Shown here piece by piece: positions 25,998 through 34,941 of a stretch of DNA of 49,312 nt; positions within the stretch are counted from its first letter, which is position 1, and each line of letters begins with the position of its first letter. A program made the position numbers and the translations under genes. The stretch is from Thermoclostridium sp036562185. GTDB lineage: Bacteria > Bacillota > Clostridia > DSM-8532. Location of the stretch: contig DATCKN010000030.1 in the NCBI GenBank assembly GCA_036562185.1, positions 1 through 49,312 of the forward strand. Reading direction: 5' to 3'. Under the pieces are notes generated by a model. The model was not told the DNA's origin. It worked only from the letters and a program-made list of their open reading frames with translations, and did no database searches.

Positions 25998-26310
25998 TAT
26001 GCTTCACAATCCTTCCAACTATGAAGTCCGCAGCTTTTTCAATTTTTCTGCCAGACATTTCACGAATATTCTGACATTCTTCCTGAATTTTAATTCGGAA
26101 ATTTTCTATGTCATCTAAAGCTTTTTTTTCCTGGGCTTTGATAATTTCCTTTGCTTCAAGTTCTGCTGCTTTTTCTTTCTCTGCCAATAAAGCTGAGGCT
26201 TCTTTTTTAGCTGAAGCAATGATTTCCCTGGCCTTCTGATGTGCCTCGGCTTCTTTCTGCTCAGCTGTTTTTTCAACAGATACAATGTCTTTTAATAATG
26301 AAATTGCCAT
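25987..26310 (-). CDS. V-type ATP synthase subunit H/G (peripheral stalk)
   Basis: This is the first gene of the operon. The 107-residue protein is one long charged helix (AEAHQKAREIIASAKKEASA, with repeats of Ala, Glu, Lys), the form of the H/G stalk subunit that pairs with E. GAGGTGA precedes the ATG. Sequence alone is low-complexity, so the call depends partly on position before subunit I. Confidence 0.85.
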   Translation of the reverse strand: MAISLLKDIVSVEKTAEQKEAEAHQKAREIIASAKKEASALLAEKEKAAELEAKEIIKAQEKKALDDIENFRIKIQEECQNIREMSGRKIEKAADFIVGRIVKHSDR

Positions 26311-26415
26311 TCAATCACCTCAGTATAGTTATTTGAAACAAGAAACCGGCAATCAAGCATAGCGAATCCTGAACTGCCTGATATTAACCATTATAATGAA
26401 AAGTTATCTCGGTAT

Positions 26416-26444
26416 ATTATATCAATTTTTTCTTTAACAAACAA
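26416..26444 (-). promoter_or_regulatory. Probable sigma-A promoter of the V-ATPase operon
   Basis: On the minus strand, TTGTTT (26439-26444), a 17-base spacer and a perfect TATAAT (26416-26421) lie about 105 bases upstream of the first ATPase gene. Confidence 0.65.
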
Positions 26445-26769
26445 TAAAATTGCTTATTTTTCGGCTTAAAAAGCGAAAAAACTCGTATTTTATATAAAAA
26501 CTCCTGGTTTGTCATTCTACAAAAAATAATAGTTTATAATTCAGGAAAAATATTGTATTATAATATTATATCCCATCGGCTTTAATCTATCATTGATTTT
26601 TCCCAATAGTGGATTAGATTATAAATACAAGAAGGATCAGGGTGAAACCGGAGGATGGATGAAAGATAACATCAGTTTATGAAAAAGCCGCTCTGTATTA
26701 TTATGCAGTTCAGGGATACACATACGCGTAATACAAAGCCTTACATATAACATAAGGAGTGATGTAACA
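26445..26769. other. AT-rich intergenic region before the GH42 gene
   Basis: No gene is visible. There are several TATAAT-like words (for example 26559-26564), but none has a good -35 at 16-18 bases on the plus strand. The ribosome site AAGGAG (26754-26759) of the GH42 gene is at the end. Confidence 0.5.
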
Positions 26770-28752
26770 TTGAACATAAAGTTCGGAGCCGATTATTACC
26801 CCGAGCATTGGGATGAAAAACGCTGGGAAACAGATGCAAAACTTATGAGTGACATGGGAATTAACGTTGTAAGGATGGCTGAATTTTCGTGGAGCAGGCT
26901 TGAACCTGAAAAGGGTGTTTTCCGGTTTGAATGGCTGGATAATGCTATAAACATGCTGGCAAAGTATAACATACGCACTGTCCTTGGTACTCCATCCGCT
27001 GCCCCGCCTGCATGGATTATTGACGAAATACCCGATTTGCTGCCCATTGATTCGCAGGGCAGAGTAAGGGGTTTTGGCGGAAGGCATCATGTATGCCAGT
27101 CAAATGAAGCATATAAAGAACACATAAGAAGATTGGTTACCGAAATGGCAAATCACTATAAGGAAAATCCGGGTGTTATTGGGTGGCAGGTAGACAACGA
27201 ACTTGGCAACAGCCATAACGATTTATGCCATTGTAAATCCTGCCGTATTCATTTTCAAAAGTGGCTTAAATCCAGGTATAAAACAATTGAGCATCTGAAC
27301 AGCGAATGGGGTACCGGCTTCTGGAGCCAAACTTATGACAGTTTTGATCATATTCCTACTCCGATGATTACTCCCAATTCTCATAATCCATCATTATTGC
27401 TGGACTGGAAGAGGTTCCATTCAGATCTGATCGTAGAGTTTCAACAATTTCAGATAAATATTATTCGTGAAATCTGCCCTCACCATTTTATTACACATAA
27501 CATGATGGGATTCTTTAACCTGGTTGATTATTTTAAACTGGCGGAAAACCTTGATTTTGTCAGCCACGATCAGTATCCTATGGGTTTTTATGACAATCCC
27601 CAGCCCATGAAAGAGCCCTCCGCGCTTGCAGCTGATTTGGATTTGATGCGTGGATTGAAAAATCAGACTTTCTGGATAATGGAACAACAGGCAGGGCCGA
27701 CAGGCTGGGAGATACTCGGGAGAACTCCAAAACCCGGCCAGCTGGCTTTATGGACAGCTCAGTCAATTGCGCATGGAGCAGACACAGTTGTATTCTTCAG
27801 ATGGAGAACATGTCCGTTCGGTACAGAAGAATACTGGCATGGAATTTTGCCTCATAGCGGAATCCCTGGGCGCAGATATTTTGAACTTAAGAATTTTATC
27901 CATGAAATAGCCCCGCATATGAACAATTTTAAAAACGCCCTTCCGGAGTCTGAAGTTGCAATACTGTTTTCCTATGAACAGAGCTGGGCATTTGAAATAC
28001 AGCCCCATCATCCCGAGCTGAATTACATAAATCAAATAAGAAAATATTATAAAGGTCTGTACAAGCAAAACGTCCCGGTGGATTTTATATCCGAAAAGGG
28101 TGATTTTAAAAAGTATAAACTGCTCATAGCCCCGTTGCAGTTCCTTGTAAGTGACGCTCTTGTAAACAATTTGACCGAGTATGTTTCCCGAGGTGGAATC
28201 CTTGTGCTTACAATGCGCTCGGGAGTGAAAGATATAAGCAATAAATGCCACATTGACTCCGATTTGCCCGGAAAACTGACAGGGCTTGTCGGCGCAACCA
28301 TTGCAGAATATGACTGCTTAAGGGATCAGGATATGGGAATTCGATTTAATGATAAGGATTACCGTTGCGGGCTCTGGTGCGACATATTAAAACCCGGTAA
28401 GGCCGAAAGCATCGGCATATACACTGAAGATTTTTATGCGGGCGAACCGGCAATGACAGTGAATAAACTGGGACAAGGCCTGGTTTATTATATTGGAACC
28501 GAACCCGAGCAAAAGCTGATTGAAGATTTCCTTTCAAATATTGTTGACAGGGCAGGCATTGAAAGAATATATGAGGATCCTGCTGAAGTAGAGTTTGTAC
28601 GGCGCAGGACAAAAGACGCAGATTATATTTTTGCATTAAATCATACAAGTAAAATACAGGTCATAAATTGCAAAGAGAGCTGGAAAAATGTAATTAACAG
28701 TGAAAAAATTGAACCATATGGATATGCCTTATTTATGGCCGAGAGGAAATAA
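26770..28752 (+). CDS. GH42 beta-galactosidase
   Basis: GH42 enzymes hydrolyse beta-galactosides. The 660-residue protein lacks a signal peptide, so it acts inside the cell. It opens KFGADYYPEHWDEKRW, a GH42 hallmark. The acid/base is Glu144 in GWQVDNELGN and the nucleophile Glu305 in FWIMEQQAGPTGW. The zinc cysteines C109, C153, C155 and C158 match those known in the Thermus enzyme. A trimerisation domain and a beta domain follow. Translation appears to start at TTG behind AAGGAG with a long 10-base gap; no in-frame ATG exists nearby. No sugar transporter is adjacent. Confidence 0.93.
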   Translation: MNIKFGADYYPEHWDEKRWETDAKLMSDMGINVVRMAEFSWSRLEPEKGVFRFEWLDNAINMLAKYNIRTVLGTPSAAPPAWIIDEIPDLLPIDSQGRVRGFGGRHHVCQSNEAYKEHIRRLVTEMANHYKENPGVIGWQVDNELGNSHNDLCHCKSCRIHFQKWLKSRYKTIEHLNSEWGTGFWSQTYDSFDHIPTPMITPNSHNPSLLLDWKRFHSDLIVEFQQFQINIIREICPHHFITHNMMGFFNLVDYFKLAENLDFVSHDQYPMGFYDNPQPMKEPSALAADLDLMRGLKNQTFWIMEQQAGPTGWEILGRTPKPGQLALWTAQSIAHGADTVVFFRWRTCPFGTEEYWHGILPHSGIPGRRYFELKNFIHEIAPHMNNFKNALPESEVAILFSYEQSWAFEIQPHHPELNYINQIRKYYKGLYKQNVPVDFISEKGDFKKYKLLIAPLQFLVSDALVNNLTEYVSRGGILVLTMRSGVKDISNKCHIDSDLPGKLTGLVGATIAEYDCLRDQDMGIRFNDKDYRCGLWCDILKPGKAESIGIYTEDFYAGEPAMTVNKLGQGLVYYIGTEPEQKLIEDFLSNIVDRAGIERIYEDPAEVEFVRRRTKDADYIFALNHTSKIQVINCKESWKNVINSEKIEPYGYALFMAERK

Positions 28753-28767
28753 AGCCTAAAAATACAT

Positions 28768-28789
28768 GACCTCCCTGCTTCGGGAGGTC
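28768..28789. terminator. Hairpin between the convergent GH42 and GGDEF genes
   Basis: An 8-bp perfect stem GACCTCCC/GGGAGGTC with a 6-base loop lies between two convergent stops. The T run is displaced (ATGTATTTTT on the minus strand) and absent on the plus strand, so efficiency is uncertain. Confidence 0.55.
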
Positions 28790-28804
28790 CAAAATCCATA
28801 AACC

Positions 28805-30022
28805 CTAATATACTATACAGTTTCTTCCGTTGGATTTTGCCATGTATACCGCTTTATCAGCCATTTCAATGATTTCAGCATCGGTACGGTTGCGCATTTT
28901 ATCAGTTTTTTCAGCCACCCCGATACTTACGGTTATCCTAATCTTCTCAGTCCCTCCGGGGGGCAACACTTCGCCTTTGGGTTTTTTCTTAGGCCTGTTC
29001 GGTCCCCTTATAACAAAAGGCCTCTTCTGTACTCCAACTCTTACCCGTTCCAGTACAGGCAGTGTTTCCTTTACGGTTTTCTTCGGGAATATAACGACAA
29101 ACTCTTCACCGCCATACCGGAATACTTTTCCTCCTCTTGCATATTTCTGCAGGCACGAAGCTACCATCCTCAGCACTTCATCACCAACCTGGTGGCCAAA
29201 TCGGTCATTAACCTGCTTAAAATGATCCACGTCAACCATTGCCAAAGTATACCTGTTCCCAATTCTTAAAAATTCCTGCTCCATAGCCCTTCTTGACAAA
29301 AGGCCGGTTAATGTATCATGAAAAGCAAGGGAATATGACGCTTCAAATAATGCAATAATAAAAATTAAAAATACAGCTGATGAAAACAACGATAAAATAT
29401 CGGTAAACTGAGTAAAATGCAGGATAATAAAGCAGCCAAGAACAGCCCCGGTAAATGCCATGTCTATATTGGATGACAAAATAAAATACCTTGTCAGCAA
29501 TACGCATAGACATAAGAAAAACAGGAAGACACTTACTACGGGTATTCCCTGGACATTCTCTGTGTTATTGAATACGAATTCAATGGGTTTCAGCCTTTCA
29601 AAACACGGTTTTACACTGCCTGCATCTATTACGGCAAAAAGTATCATTCCAATAAAAACAAGACCTTTTATAAGGCCATGCTTGCTTGTAATGCCTCTTT
29701 CCTCAACAGTGGCAAGAATTATAAAAATGATGGGTATAATAACAGACATACCATTCTTAAATGCCTGCGCATTTAATCTTCCAGGGGATGACAATACCGC
29801 GACGGAAATCAGAATCACGCACACGGCATAAAAAACCCTGCTGTGCTGAAACCAAATACTTAAAACTATTGCAAAAAACGCAAATATATATGGGATAGCA
29901 ACAAAAACGACATTCAGTTCGCTATTGGACGCGAATGTGCTCATGGCTAATATCCAGGCTATTAGCAAAACAAGAAAAGGTATAACCGAAATTACAACTT
30001 TTTTACTGTCCAACTTTAACAT
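28805..30022 (-). CDS. Membrane-bound diguanylate cyclase (GGDEF)
   Basis: This 405-residue protein should make cyclic di-GMP. About eight to ten hydrophobic helices fill residues 10-230. The GGDEF domain starts at HDTLTGLLSRRAMEQEF, with the active-site GGEEF at residues 304-308. The inhibitory I-site (RxxD five residues before) is absent: that place reads ARGG. A basic, proline-rich insertion (about 344-363, RGPNRPKKKPKGEVLPPGG) interrupts the domain, but the conserved VSIGVAEK and ADKAVYMAKSNGRN follow. AGGG precedes the ATG. The signal sensed by the membrane part is unknown. Confidence 0.9.
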   Translation of the reverse strand: MLKLDSKKVVISVIPFLVLLIAWILAMSTFASNSELNVVFVAIPYIFAFFAIVLSIWFQHSRVFYAVCVILISVAVLSSPGRLNAQAFKNGMSVIIPIIFIILATVEERGITSKHGLIKGLVFIGMILFAVIDAGSVKPCFERLKPIEFVFNNTENVQGIPVVSVFLFFLCLCVLLTRYFILSSNIDMAFTGAVLGCFIILHFTQFTDILSLFSSAVFLIFIIALFEASYSLAFHDTLTGLLSRRAMEQEFLRIGNRYTLAMVDVDHFKQVNDRFGHQVGDEVLRMVASCLQKYARGGKVFRYGGEEFVVIFPKKTVKETLPVLERVRVGVQKRPFVIRGPNRPKKKPKGEVLPPGGTEKIRITVSIGVAEKTDKMRNRTDAEIIEMADKAVYMAKSNGRNCIVY

Positions 30023-30154
30023 AAAGCCCTCACAACACTATTCAGGCTACAAGCATAAAACCCATCCGCATCCATATTTACAGCAAATACTGTCATCTAT
30101 TTTACAGTAAGATTATATAATATATTTGACTATAAAACAACCTTTAATCCATCC

Positions 30155-30186
30155 AAAAATTAAAGGGAGGATATTTCCTCCCTTTA
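30155..30186 (-). terminator. Terminator after the acidic Cys-containing protein gene
   Basis: A 10-bp perfect stem AAAGGGAGGA/TCCTCCCTTT (30162-30171 with 30176-30185) has a 4-base loop; on the minus strand ATTTTTGG follows. It lies 12 bases past the stop. Confidence 0.85.
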
Positions 30187-30197
30187 GCATTGAATAT

Positions 30198-31136
30198 TTA
30201 CCTCCTGCGGCGTCTGTCATCCTCACGTTCTTCTCTTCCTGCTTCCTCCCTTTCCTTTCTTTTCCTGTCATCTTCCTCTTCAGCTTCTTCAACAGGGAAG
30301 TCAAAGATTTGAGGCGGGAAGAACTGATCGAACGGGAATTCAATGGTTTCAAACAAGTCGCAGGGATTTTCATCTGTAGAAGCAATACATTCACGTGTCG
30401 GGATGCAGAAATCGAAAGCAGGTATCAACAGCTGTACCAGCCTGGTCAATTTGATTATTGAGAACAAGCCTAATGTAACAACTACCCGTCTTGGCGGGAA
30501 GAACCTTCTTCCGCCTACAATATTATCCCTGTCGTCATCGTCATCATCGTCATCGTCAAAATCGCTGCCAAACGGTTTTACAGGACTGCAATGCACACGT
30601 TTTATTTTGGTATTCAGTACCAGCGGTTCAGCAACCTCTATCTTGATATTCGGTGCATTATCCTGTTGTATGGTTGCGTTGCATCCATCCTCGTCGCTTC
30701 CATGGTAATTTGTCGGATCAACTGAGCTGAAAATTTTCACCTGACCTTCGGAACCAAAGAGAATAACCGTCTTGCTGAACCATACGAAGCCTACCTTTGT
30801 GTCTGAAACGCACATATTTCCGAACTGGTCACGATAAGTAAATTCAACACGTACTTTAATCTTATAGCGTACATTTACAGTAAAGTATCCTCTTTTAAAC
30901 GGTACATCCTCCAGATCGGCAAAAACTTTTACAACTTCCGCATCCCTTGCCCGTACTTTAACCGCTCTGTCAATTAAATTCTGTACATCCTCTACAAAAT
31001 CCACTACCGCATCTTCAACGCAATCCTTTTCTCTGCAATGGTCGTATACTTTTTCAACTTGCACGCAAACAGCTTCCCGAAGCTTACAAATATCTTCGCC
31101 GTTTATCAGGCCGGCAACAACCTGATCCTTTCTCAT
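30198..31136 (-). CDS. Clostridial protein of unknown function with poly-Asp run and mixed-charge tail
   Basis: I do not recognise a named family, though the opening (ICKLREAVCVQVEKVYDHCR, then EKDCVEDAVV) resembles a protein group I have seen in spore-forming Clostridia. The 312-residue protein has a conserved-looking N-terminal region with paired cysteines (about 15-190) and beta-rich stretches such as GYFTVNVRYKIKVRVEF. A run of nine Asp lies near residue 200, and the last 30 residues are a dense mix of Glu, Asp, Arg and Lys. No signal peptide is seen. GGGGGA supports the ATG at 31136, not the one at 31145. A structural spore-surface role is only a guess. Confidence 0.7.
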   Translation of the reverse strand: MRKDQVVAGLINGEDICKLREAVCVQVEKVYDHCREKDCVEDAVVDFVEDVQNLIDRAVKVRARDAEVVKVFADLEDVPFKRGYFTVNVRYKIKVRVEFTYRDQFGNMCVSDTKVGFVWFSKTVILFGSEGQVKIFSSVDPTNYHGSDEDGCNATIQQDNAPNIKIEVAEPLVLNTKIKRVHCSPVKPFGSDFDDDDDDDDDRDNIVGGRRFFPPRRVVVTLGLFSIIKLTRLVQLLIPAFDFCIPTRECIASTDENPCDLFETIEFPFDQFFPPQIFDFPVEEAEEEDDRKRKEREEAGREEREDDRRRRR

Positions 31137-31290
31137 AGAATACATTCCCCCATAGTCAAAAGTATCTCAATTACATAATATGATTCAAGTATTATTTGGT
31201 GATTAAATGCATATCATGAATAATCTATTTTTCGGGTGAATATAAATGCAAATAGTGGAACAGTCCTTCGGCATAGAGGTGGAGATCTGA

Positions 31291-32586
31291 ATGTATAGTC
31301 CCGAGCAAAAGCAATATATTCTTAAAAACAGCTTAGGCGTATCGTATCATGTCTATTTCGAGCAGGGACGCGGTTTATGCATAAGAATGCTCAGCGACAG
31401 CAGGATCTGGTCAAGGGGGTATGTTCTTGATAAATCGGCAATAAATGATTTTTCGGTAGCTTTGGACAAAAATGATATTTTTCACTTCTTTTTCCAGACC
31501 CAGGACGGAAGCCTCATGTATGGTCATGGTATGCATGGGCAAATTGAATGCCGGCCGATTTTAAACAGCAAGGATCACATTTCATGGCCGAAGCATGTTT
31601 CCCTGCTTGTCCTGGAAAAGGCAGCGATCTTTTTTTATGTCATTACATATCAAAACCGGTACCTGGTATCAATGCAATCCGTCCAGGACGGAAAACTGTC
31701 AAAACCGGTAGCCATTGCTTATATAGAAAACGCATCTTATCTTTCATTTCTTGACCGGGAAGGAAAATGCCACCTTCTATATGTGAGTTCCGACAAGACC
31801 AGAACTCATTTATACCATAGGGTTTTAAAAGACGATCTGAGCACATTTAACCTGCCCGAGAAGATATTTTCCACTGATTATGCCATCAGCTCAATTTCAG
31901 CGGTATGCACCGAAACCAATAATATACATATTGCTTTTGAGGTATCCGGCGATGAATTCTATGAGGTAATGTACAGGAATCTGTCAGCCGGTGAAAAATC
32001 CGAAACACTGTATACTGGCAAAACAGCGCCCGGTTACTCTGGACTTGTTTACAACAGCGGTATCATAGTCTTCTTCCGGGTTGCCGACGGGAACATATAT
32101 TTCAAAACTTCGGAAAACAACGGTGTAGCATGGACCGATGAATCATTGTATCCTTTCGGAAGCAACATTGCCTGCTTTTCGTTCAGTTCGAATCACTCAA
32201 ATGATAAAACCATATTCTCAATGGAAATTCCTGGTAATTTTACACGGGGATATCAGCTTGCATTTTTAAACGGGGAGAAAATTAAGCCTGCACAGGACAG
32301 AAAGACATCCAATAACCGGGAAAATGATTACATAAATAATCTGGAGAAGAAAATAATACTGCTTCAGAATCTCACCGACAACATGCAGAGGGAACTGACA
32401 AAACTATGGCTGACTCAAAAAAGTTTTGAAAAAAGACTCGAACAACTGTTACGTTCTTTCGCAGGGGTGCAGCAGCAACCCCAATGCCAGCCTTCTGATG
32501 AGTATAATGAAGAAACCCCGCCTGAGCCTGACGCAGAAACTCCGGAAAATGTTCAAACGGGGGATACCAATTCGGAAAAAGTGTAA
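31291..32586 (+). CDS. Beta-propeller-like protein with coiled coil and acidic Pro-rich tail, function unknown
   Basis: The 431-residue protein has no signal peptide. Residues 1-325 show recurrent beta-strand units with aromatic and Asp-Gly turns (DIFHFFFQTQDGSLMYGH, NIHIAFEVSGDEFYEVMY, GIIVFFRVADGNIYFKTS), spaced roughly 45-50 residues, as in sialidase/BNR-like propellers, but no catalytic set is recognisable. A coiled coil follows (about 345-395), then a tail rich in Pro, Glu and Thr. GAGGTGGAG precedes the ATG. It is divergent from the unknown gene at 30198, with 154 bases between, and ends 8 bases from the convergent MGS-like gene. Confidence 0.75.
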   Translation: MYSPEQKQYILKNSLGVSYHVYFEQGRGLCIRMLSDSRIWSRGYVLDKSAINDFSVALDKNDIFHFFFQTQDGSLMYGHGMHGQIECRPILNSKDHISWPKHVSLLVLEKAAIFFYVITYQNRYLVSMQSVQDGKLSKPVAIAYIENASYLSFLDREGKCHLLYVSSDKTRTHLYHRVLKDDLSTFNLPEKIFSTDYAISSISAVCTETNNIHIAFEVSGDEFYEVMYRNLSAGEKSETLYTGKTAPGYSGLVYNSGIIVFFRVADGNIYFKTSENNGVAWTDESLYPFGSNIACFSFSSNHSNDKTIFSMEIPGNFTRGYQLAFLNGEKIKPAQDRKTSNNRENDYINNLEKKIILLQNLTDNMQRELTKLWLTQKSFEKRLEQLLRSFAGVQQQPQCQPSDEYNEETPPEPDAETPENVQTGDTNSEKV

Positions 32587-32594
32587 AATATTTC

Positions 32595-32999
32595 TTAACG
32601 GTCTGATGCGTGAACCAGTTCACGCCATGCAAAATCGCCACGGTATAGCCCATTAATCAATATCTCGGCAGTAGCAAGATTGGTTGCAAACGGAATATTG
32701 TTTGTATCACAATGAGCACGGATGGTGTTAAAACCTACAAGCCGATGCTCACTTCTGTTCGGATCCATGAAAAATATTACGAGATCCATTTCATTATACG
32801 CCACTCTCGCCGCCATTTGCTCTTCACCAAGATGCCCATACTCCAGACAGTTCACTTCCAGGCCGGTCGCCTCGGCAATCATGGCTCCTGTTCCTGCGGT
32901 GGCATAGAGAGTGTGATCCTTTAATATGAACTTATAGGCTATACAGAATGCCTCCATTAACTCTTTTTTATTATCGTGCGCTATTAATGCGATATTCAT
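32595..32999 (-). CDS. Methylglyoxal synthase-like protein with altered active site
   Basis: MgsA turns dihydroxyacetone phosphate into methylglyoxal. This 134-residue protein has the fold's framework: IALIAHD near the start (His8-Asp9), LYATAGTG, DLVIFFMDP, and IPFATNLATAEILI. Compared with E. coli MgsA from memory, the catalytic GGDQ is GEEQ (Asp71 to Glu), His98-x-x-Asp101 is lost (the region reads SEHRLVGFN), and the phosphate-binding GTTG is AGTG. It may be an inactive or repurposed homologue. It lies at the end of the min block, a place where clostridia often carry mgsA. Confidence 0.8.
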   Translation of the reverse strand: MNIALIAHDNKKELMEAFCIAYKFILKDHTLYATAGTGAMIAEATGLEVNCLEYGHLGEEQMAARVAYNEMDLVIFFMDPNRSEHRLVGFNTIRAHCDTNNIPFATNLATAEILINGLYRGDFAWRELVHASDR

Positions 33000-33039
33000 C
33001 TACATCTATTGCCTCCAGGCAGTTCAGAATTTATATGTA

Positions 33040-33321
33040 TCATTTTCCAACATTTTTAACATTTTTTATTGGTATATTTGCAATAAGGGCAGGTACTTGC
33101 CCTTCTCCTTCTTCGCTCGTTGTTTTGGTAAGCTGTATATCCAGGGCCTCTTCGTCAATTTCCATATAATTCTGAATAACTTTAATTATTTCACCCTTGA
33201 CCATTTCAAGAAACTGTGGTGAAACATTGGCTCTATCATGTATGAGCACCAGTTTCAGCCTTTCCTTCGCCACATCTTTAGATGTACGCTTTCGGGTCAG
33301 CTTACTGAATAATTCAAGCAT
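33040..33321 (-). CDS. minE: Cell division topological specificity factor MinE
   Basis: MinE drives MinD off the membrane and sets the pole-to-pole pattern that keeps division at midcell. The 93-residue protein has the anti-MinCD helix region (residues 15-32, KDVAKERLKLVLIHDR) and the dimer/membrane part (LEMVKGEIIKVIQNYMEID). AGGGGGT precedes the ATG. It follows minD by 11 bases. Confidence 0.95.
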   Translation of the reverse strand: MLELFSKLTRKRTSKDVAKERLKLVLIHDRANVSPQFLEMVKGEIIKVIQNYMEIDEEALDIQLTKTTSEEGEGQVPALIANIPIKNVKNVGK

Positions 33322-33332
33322 AACAGCACCCC

Positions 33333-34133
33333 CTAGGCTGACTTAAATCCAAGCAATTTTTTCATCTTGGTCAAAAACCCATCGTGATCGGAAAGATTAA
33401 TCAGGGGTACTTCTTCTCCCATAAGTCTTCTGGTTATATTCCGGTAAGCCTGTCCGGCTAAAGATTTACCCTCAGCAACAGCGGGCTCGCCACGGTTTGT
33501 TGAGATAATAATATTCTCATCATCCGGTACCACACCGATTAAATCTATGGCAAGAATATCGATAATATCGTCAATGGACATCATATCCCCTTTTTTAACC
33601 ATTTCTGGTCTCACACGGTTAATTAACAGCATTGGCTTTTTTATTTCATTTGCTTCCAAAATACCTATTACCCTGTCGGCGTCTCTTACTGCAGAAACTT
33701 CAGGAGTTGTTACAACTATTGCCCTGTCGGCACCGGCAATGGCATTTTTAAAACCCTGCTCAATTCCTGCAGGACAATCGACAAGAATATAATCAAATTC
33801 TTCTCTCAGATCATCACACAGTTTAACCATCTGATTTGGAGTTACAGCATTCTTGTCCCTCGTCTGAGCTGCAGGCAGAAGGTATAACCCCTCATATCGT
33901 TTATCCTTTATTAATGCCTGTTTGATACGGCAAACTCCTTCCACAACATTAACAAGATCATATACTATTCTGTTTTCCAGACCCATTACCAGATCAAGAT
34001 TTCTAAGACCTATATCCGCATCAATCAACACAACCTTTTTTCCTGAAAGGGCCAGCCCGGTTCCAAGATTAGCAGTGGTCGTGGTTTTACCCACACCGCC
34101 TTTGCCCGATGTAATAACAATAACTTCACCCAT
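33333..34133 (-). CDS. minD: Septum-site-determining ATPase MinD
   Basis: MinD is a membrane-cycling ATPase that recruits MinC. The protein of about 266 residues has the deviant Walker A SGKGGVGKTT near residue 7, VVLIDADIGLRNLDLVMGLE, and YILVDCPAGIEQG. The C-terminus FLTKMKKLLGFKS is the amphipathic membrane-targeting helix. GGGGGA touches the first ATG (34139), so ATG 34133 is the better start. Confidence 0.97.
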   Translation of the reverse strand: MGEVIVITSGKGGVGKTTTTANLGTGLALSGKKVVLIDADIGLRNLDLVMGLENRIVYDLVNVVEGVCRIKQALIKDKRYEGLYLLPAAQTRDKNAVTPNQMVKLCDDLREEFDYILVDCPAGIEQGFKNAIAGADRAIVVTTPEVSAVRDADRVIGILEANEIKKPMLLINRVRPEMVKKGDMMSIDDIIDILAIDLIGVVPDDENIIISTNRGEPAVAEGKSLAGQAYRNITRRLMGEEVPLINLSDHDGFLTKMKKLLGFKSA

Positions 34134-34275
34134 ATCCATTCCCCCGTCTAGAACAACTGTTCATTACATGGCTTATATATATTCTCAATGCAACTTCCTA
34201 ACACTATTGTCTAATTGTAACTATATCGGTTTTTGAATTAATTGTCAACCAAAGTCATTCCGCAATTACCGAAAA

Positions 34276-34941
34276 TCATAGCGGCTCCACATATATAACA
34301 CCGTCTCTGACCACTGCAATTTCCGGCTGAATTTTTGAGTCATCTGATGCATCGGGGCACCTTGTTATAATATCACCTATACGGAGCTGTGTAGGCGCCA
34401 GTTTCAAAGCTGCGACAAATGCCTCCCTGTTACCGTCCGCCCCGGCATGAACCATCCCTCTAAGCGCTCCAAAAACCACTATATTTCCCGCTGCTACAAT
34501 TTCGCTTCCGGGGTTCGCATCCCCAATTACCACCACGTTTCCTTCAAATAAAATACGTGTTCCGCTACGTACAGTTCCACGTACAAACTTACACCGCCCT
34601 TCATCAAGCTCTTTGAAAAAAATCCTGCGAATGGGCATCCCTGAAATATTAGCCGGCTTTTCACCTTCAACCTGTTTCGGAGCTTCCTCGTATCGTATAC
34701 CCTCAATGGTAACTCCGCTGTTTTGTACCATAATATCTACAAGTTCCTTCTCCTCTTCCTCAGAGAGCTTTATTCCTCTGTATATTACCTTCAGTTTTGC
34801 CCCCCGGAAGAATTTTTCAGCCGCCTTAACTTTCCTTGCGACCTGTTCCATTATCTGTCCGATTTCCATTTCTTCAGGTATTGCTATAACCAGCCCTTCA
34901 GCAGTACCTTTAAACGAAATTCCTTTTGTCTCATTCTCCAT
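34276..34941 (-). CDS. minC: Septum site-determining protein MinC
   Basis: MinC blocks FtsZ assembly away from midcell. The 221-residue protein has an N-terminal domain (about 1-90) and a C-terminal beta-helix (about 110-215). The latter carries GTRILFEGNVVVIGDANPGS and NIVVFGALRGMVHAGADGN, the MinD-binding surface. AGAGGG precedes the ATG. It is followed by minD after 142 bases, a somewhat wide gap that might hold its own promoter. Confidence 0.94.
   Translation of the reverse strand: MENETKGISFKGTAEGLVIAIPEEMEIGQIMEQVARKVKAAEKFFRGAKLKVIYRGIKLSEEEEKELVDIMVQNSGVTIEGIRYEEAPKQVEGEKPANISGMPIRRIFFKELDEGRCKFVRGTVRSGTRILFEGNVVVIGDANPGSEIVAAGNIVVFGALRGMVHAGADGNREAFVAALKLAPTQLRIGDIITRCPDASDDSKIQPEIAVVRDGVIYVEPL

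Noticed and set aside
30530..30560. Trinucleotide repeat in the acidic gene as a slippage locus
   Set aside because: GAC and GAT codons are mixed, so the repeat is imperfect and in-frame; slippage would only change Asp number.
28740..32600. A defence or toxin-antitoxin system among the unknown genes
   Set aside because: Neither unknown protein shows nuclease, NTPase, toxin or antitoxin motifs, and sizes and layout do not match such modules.
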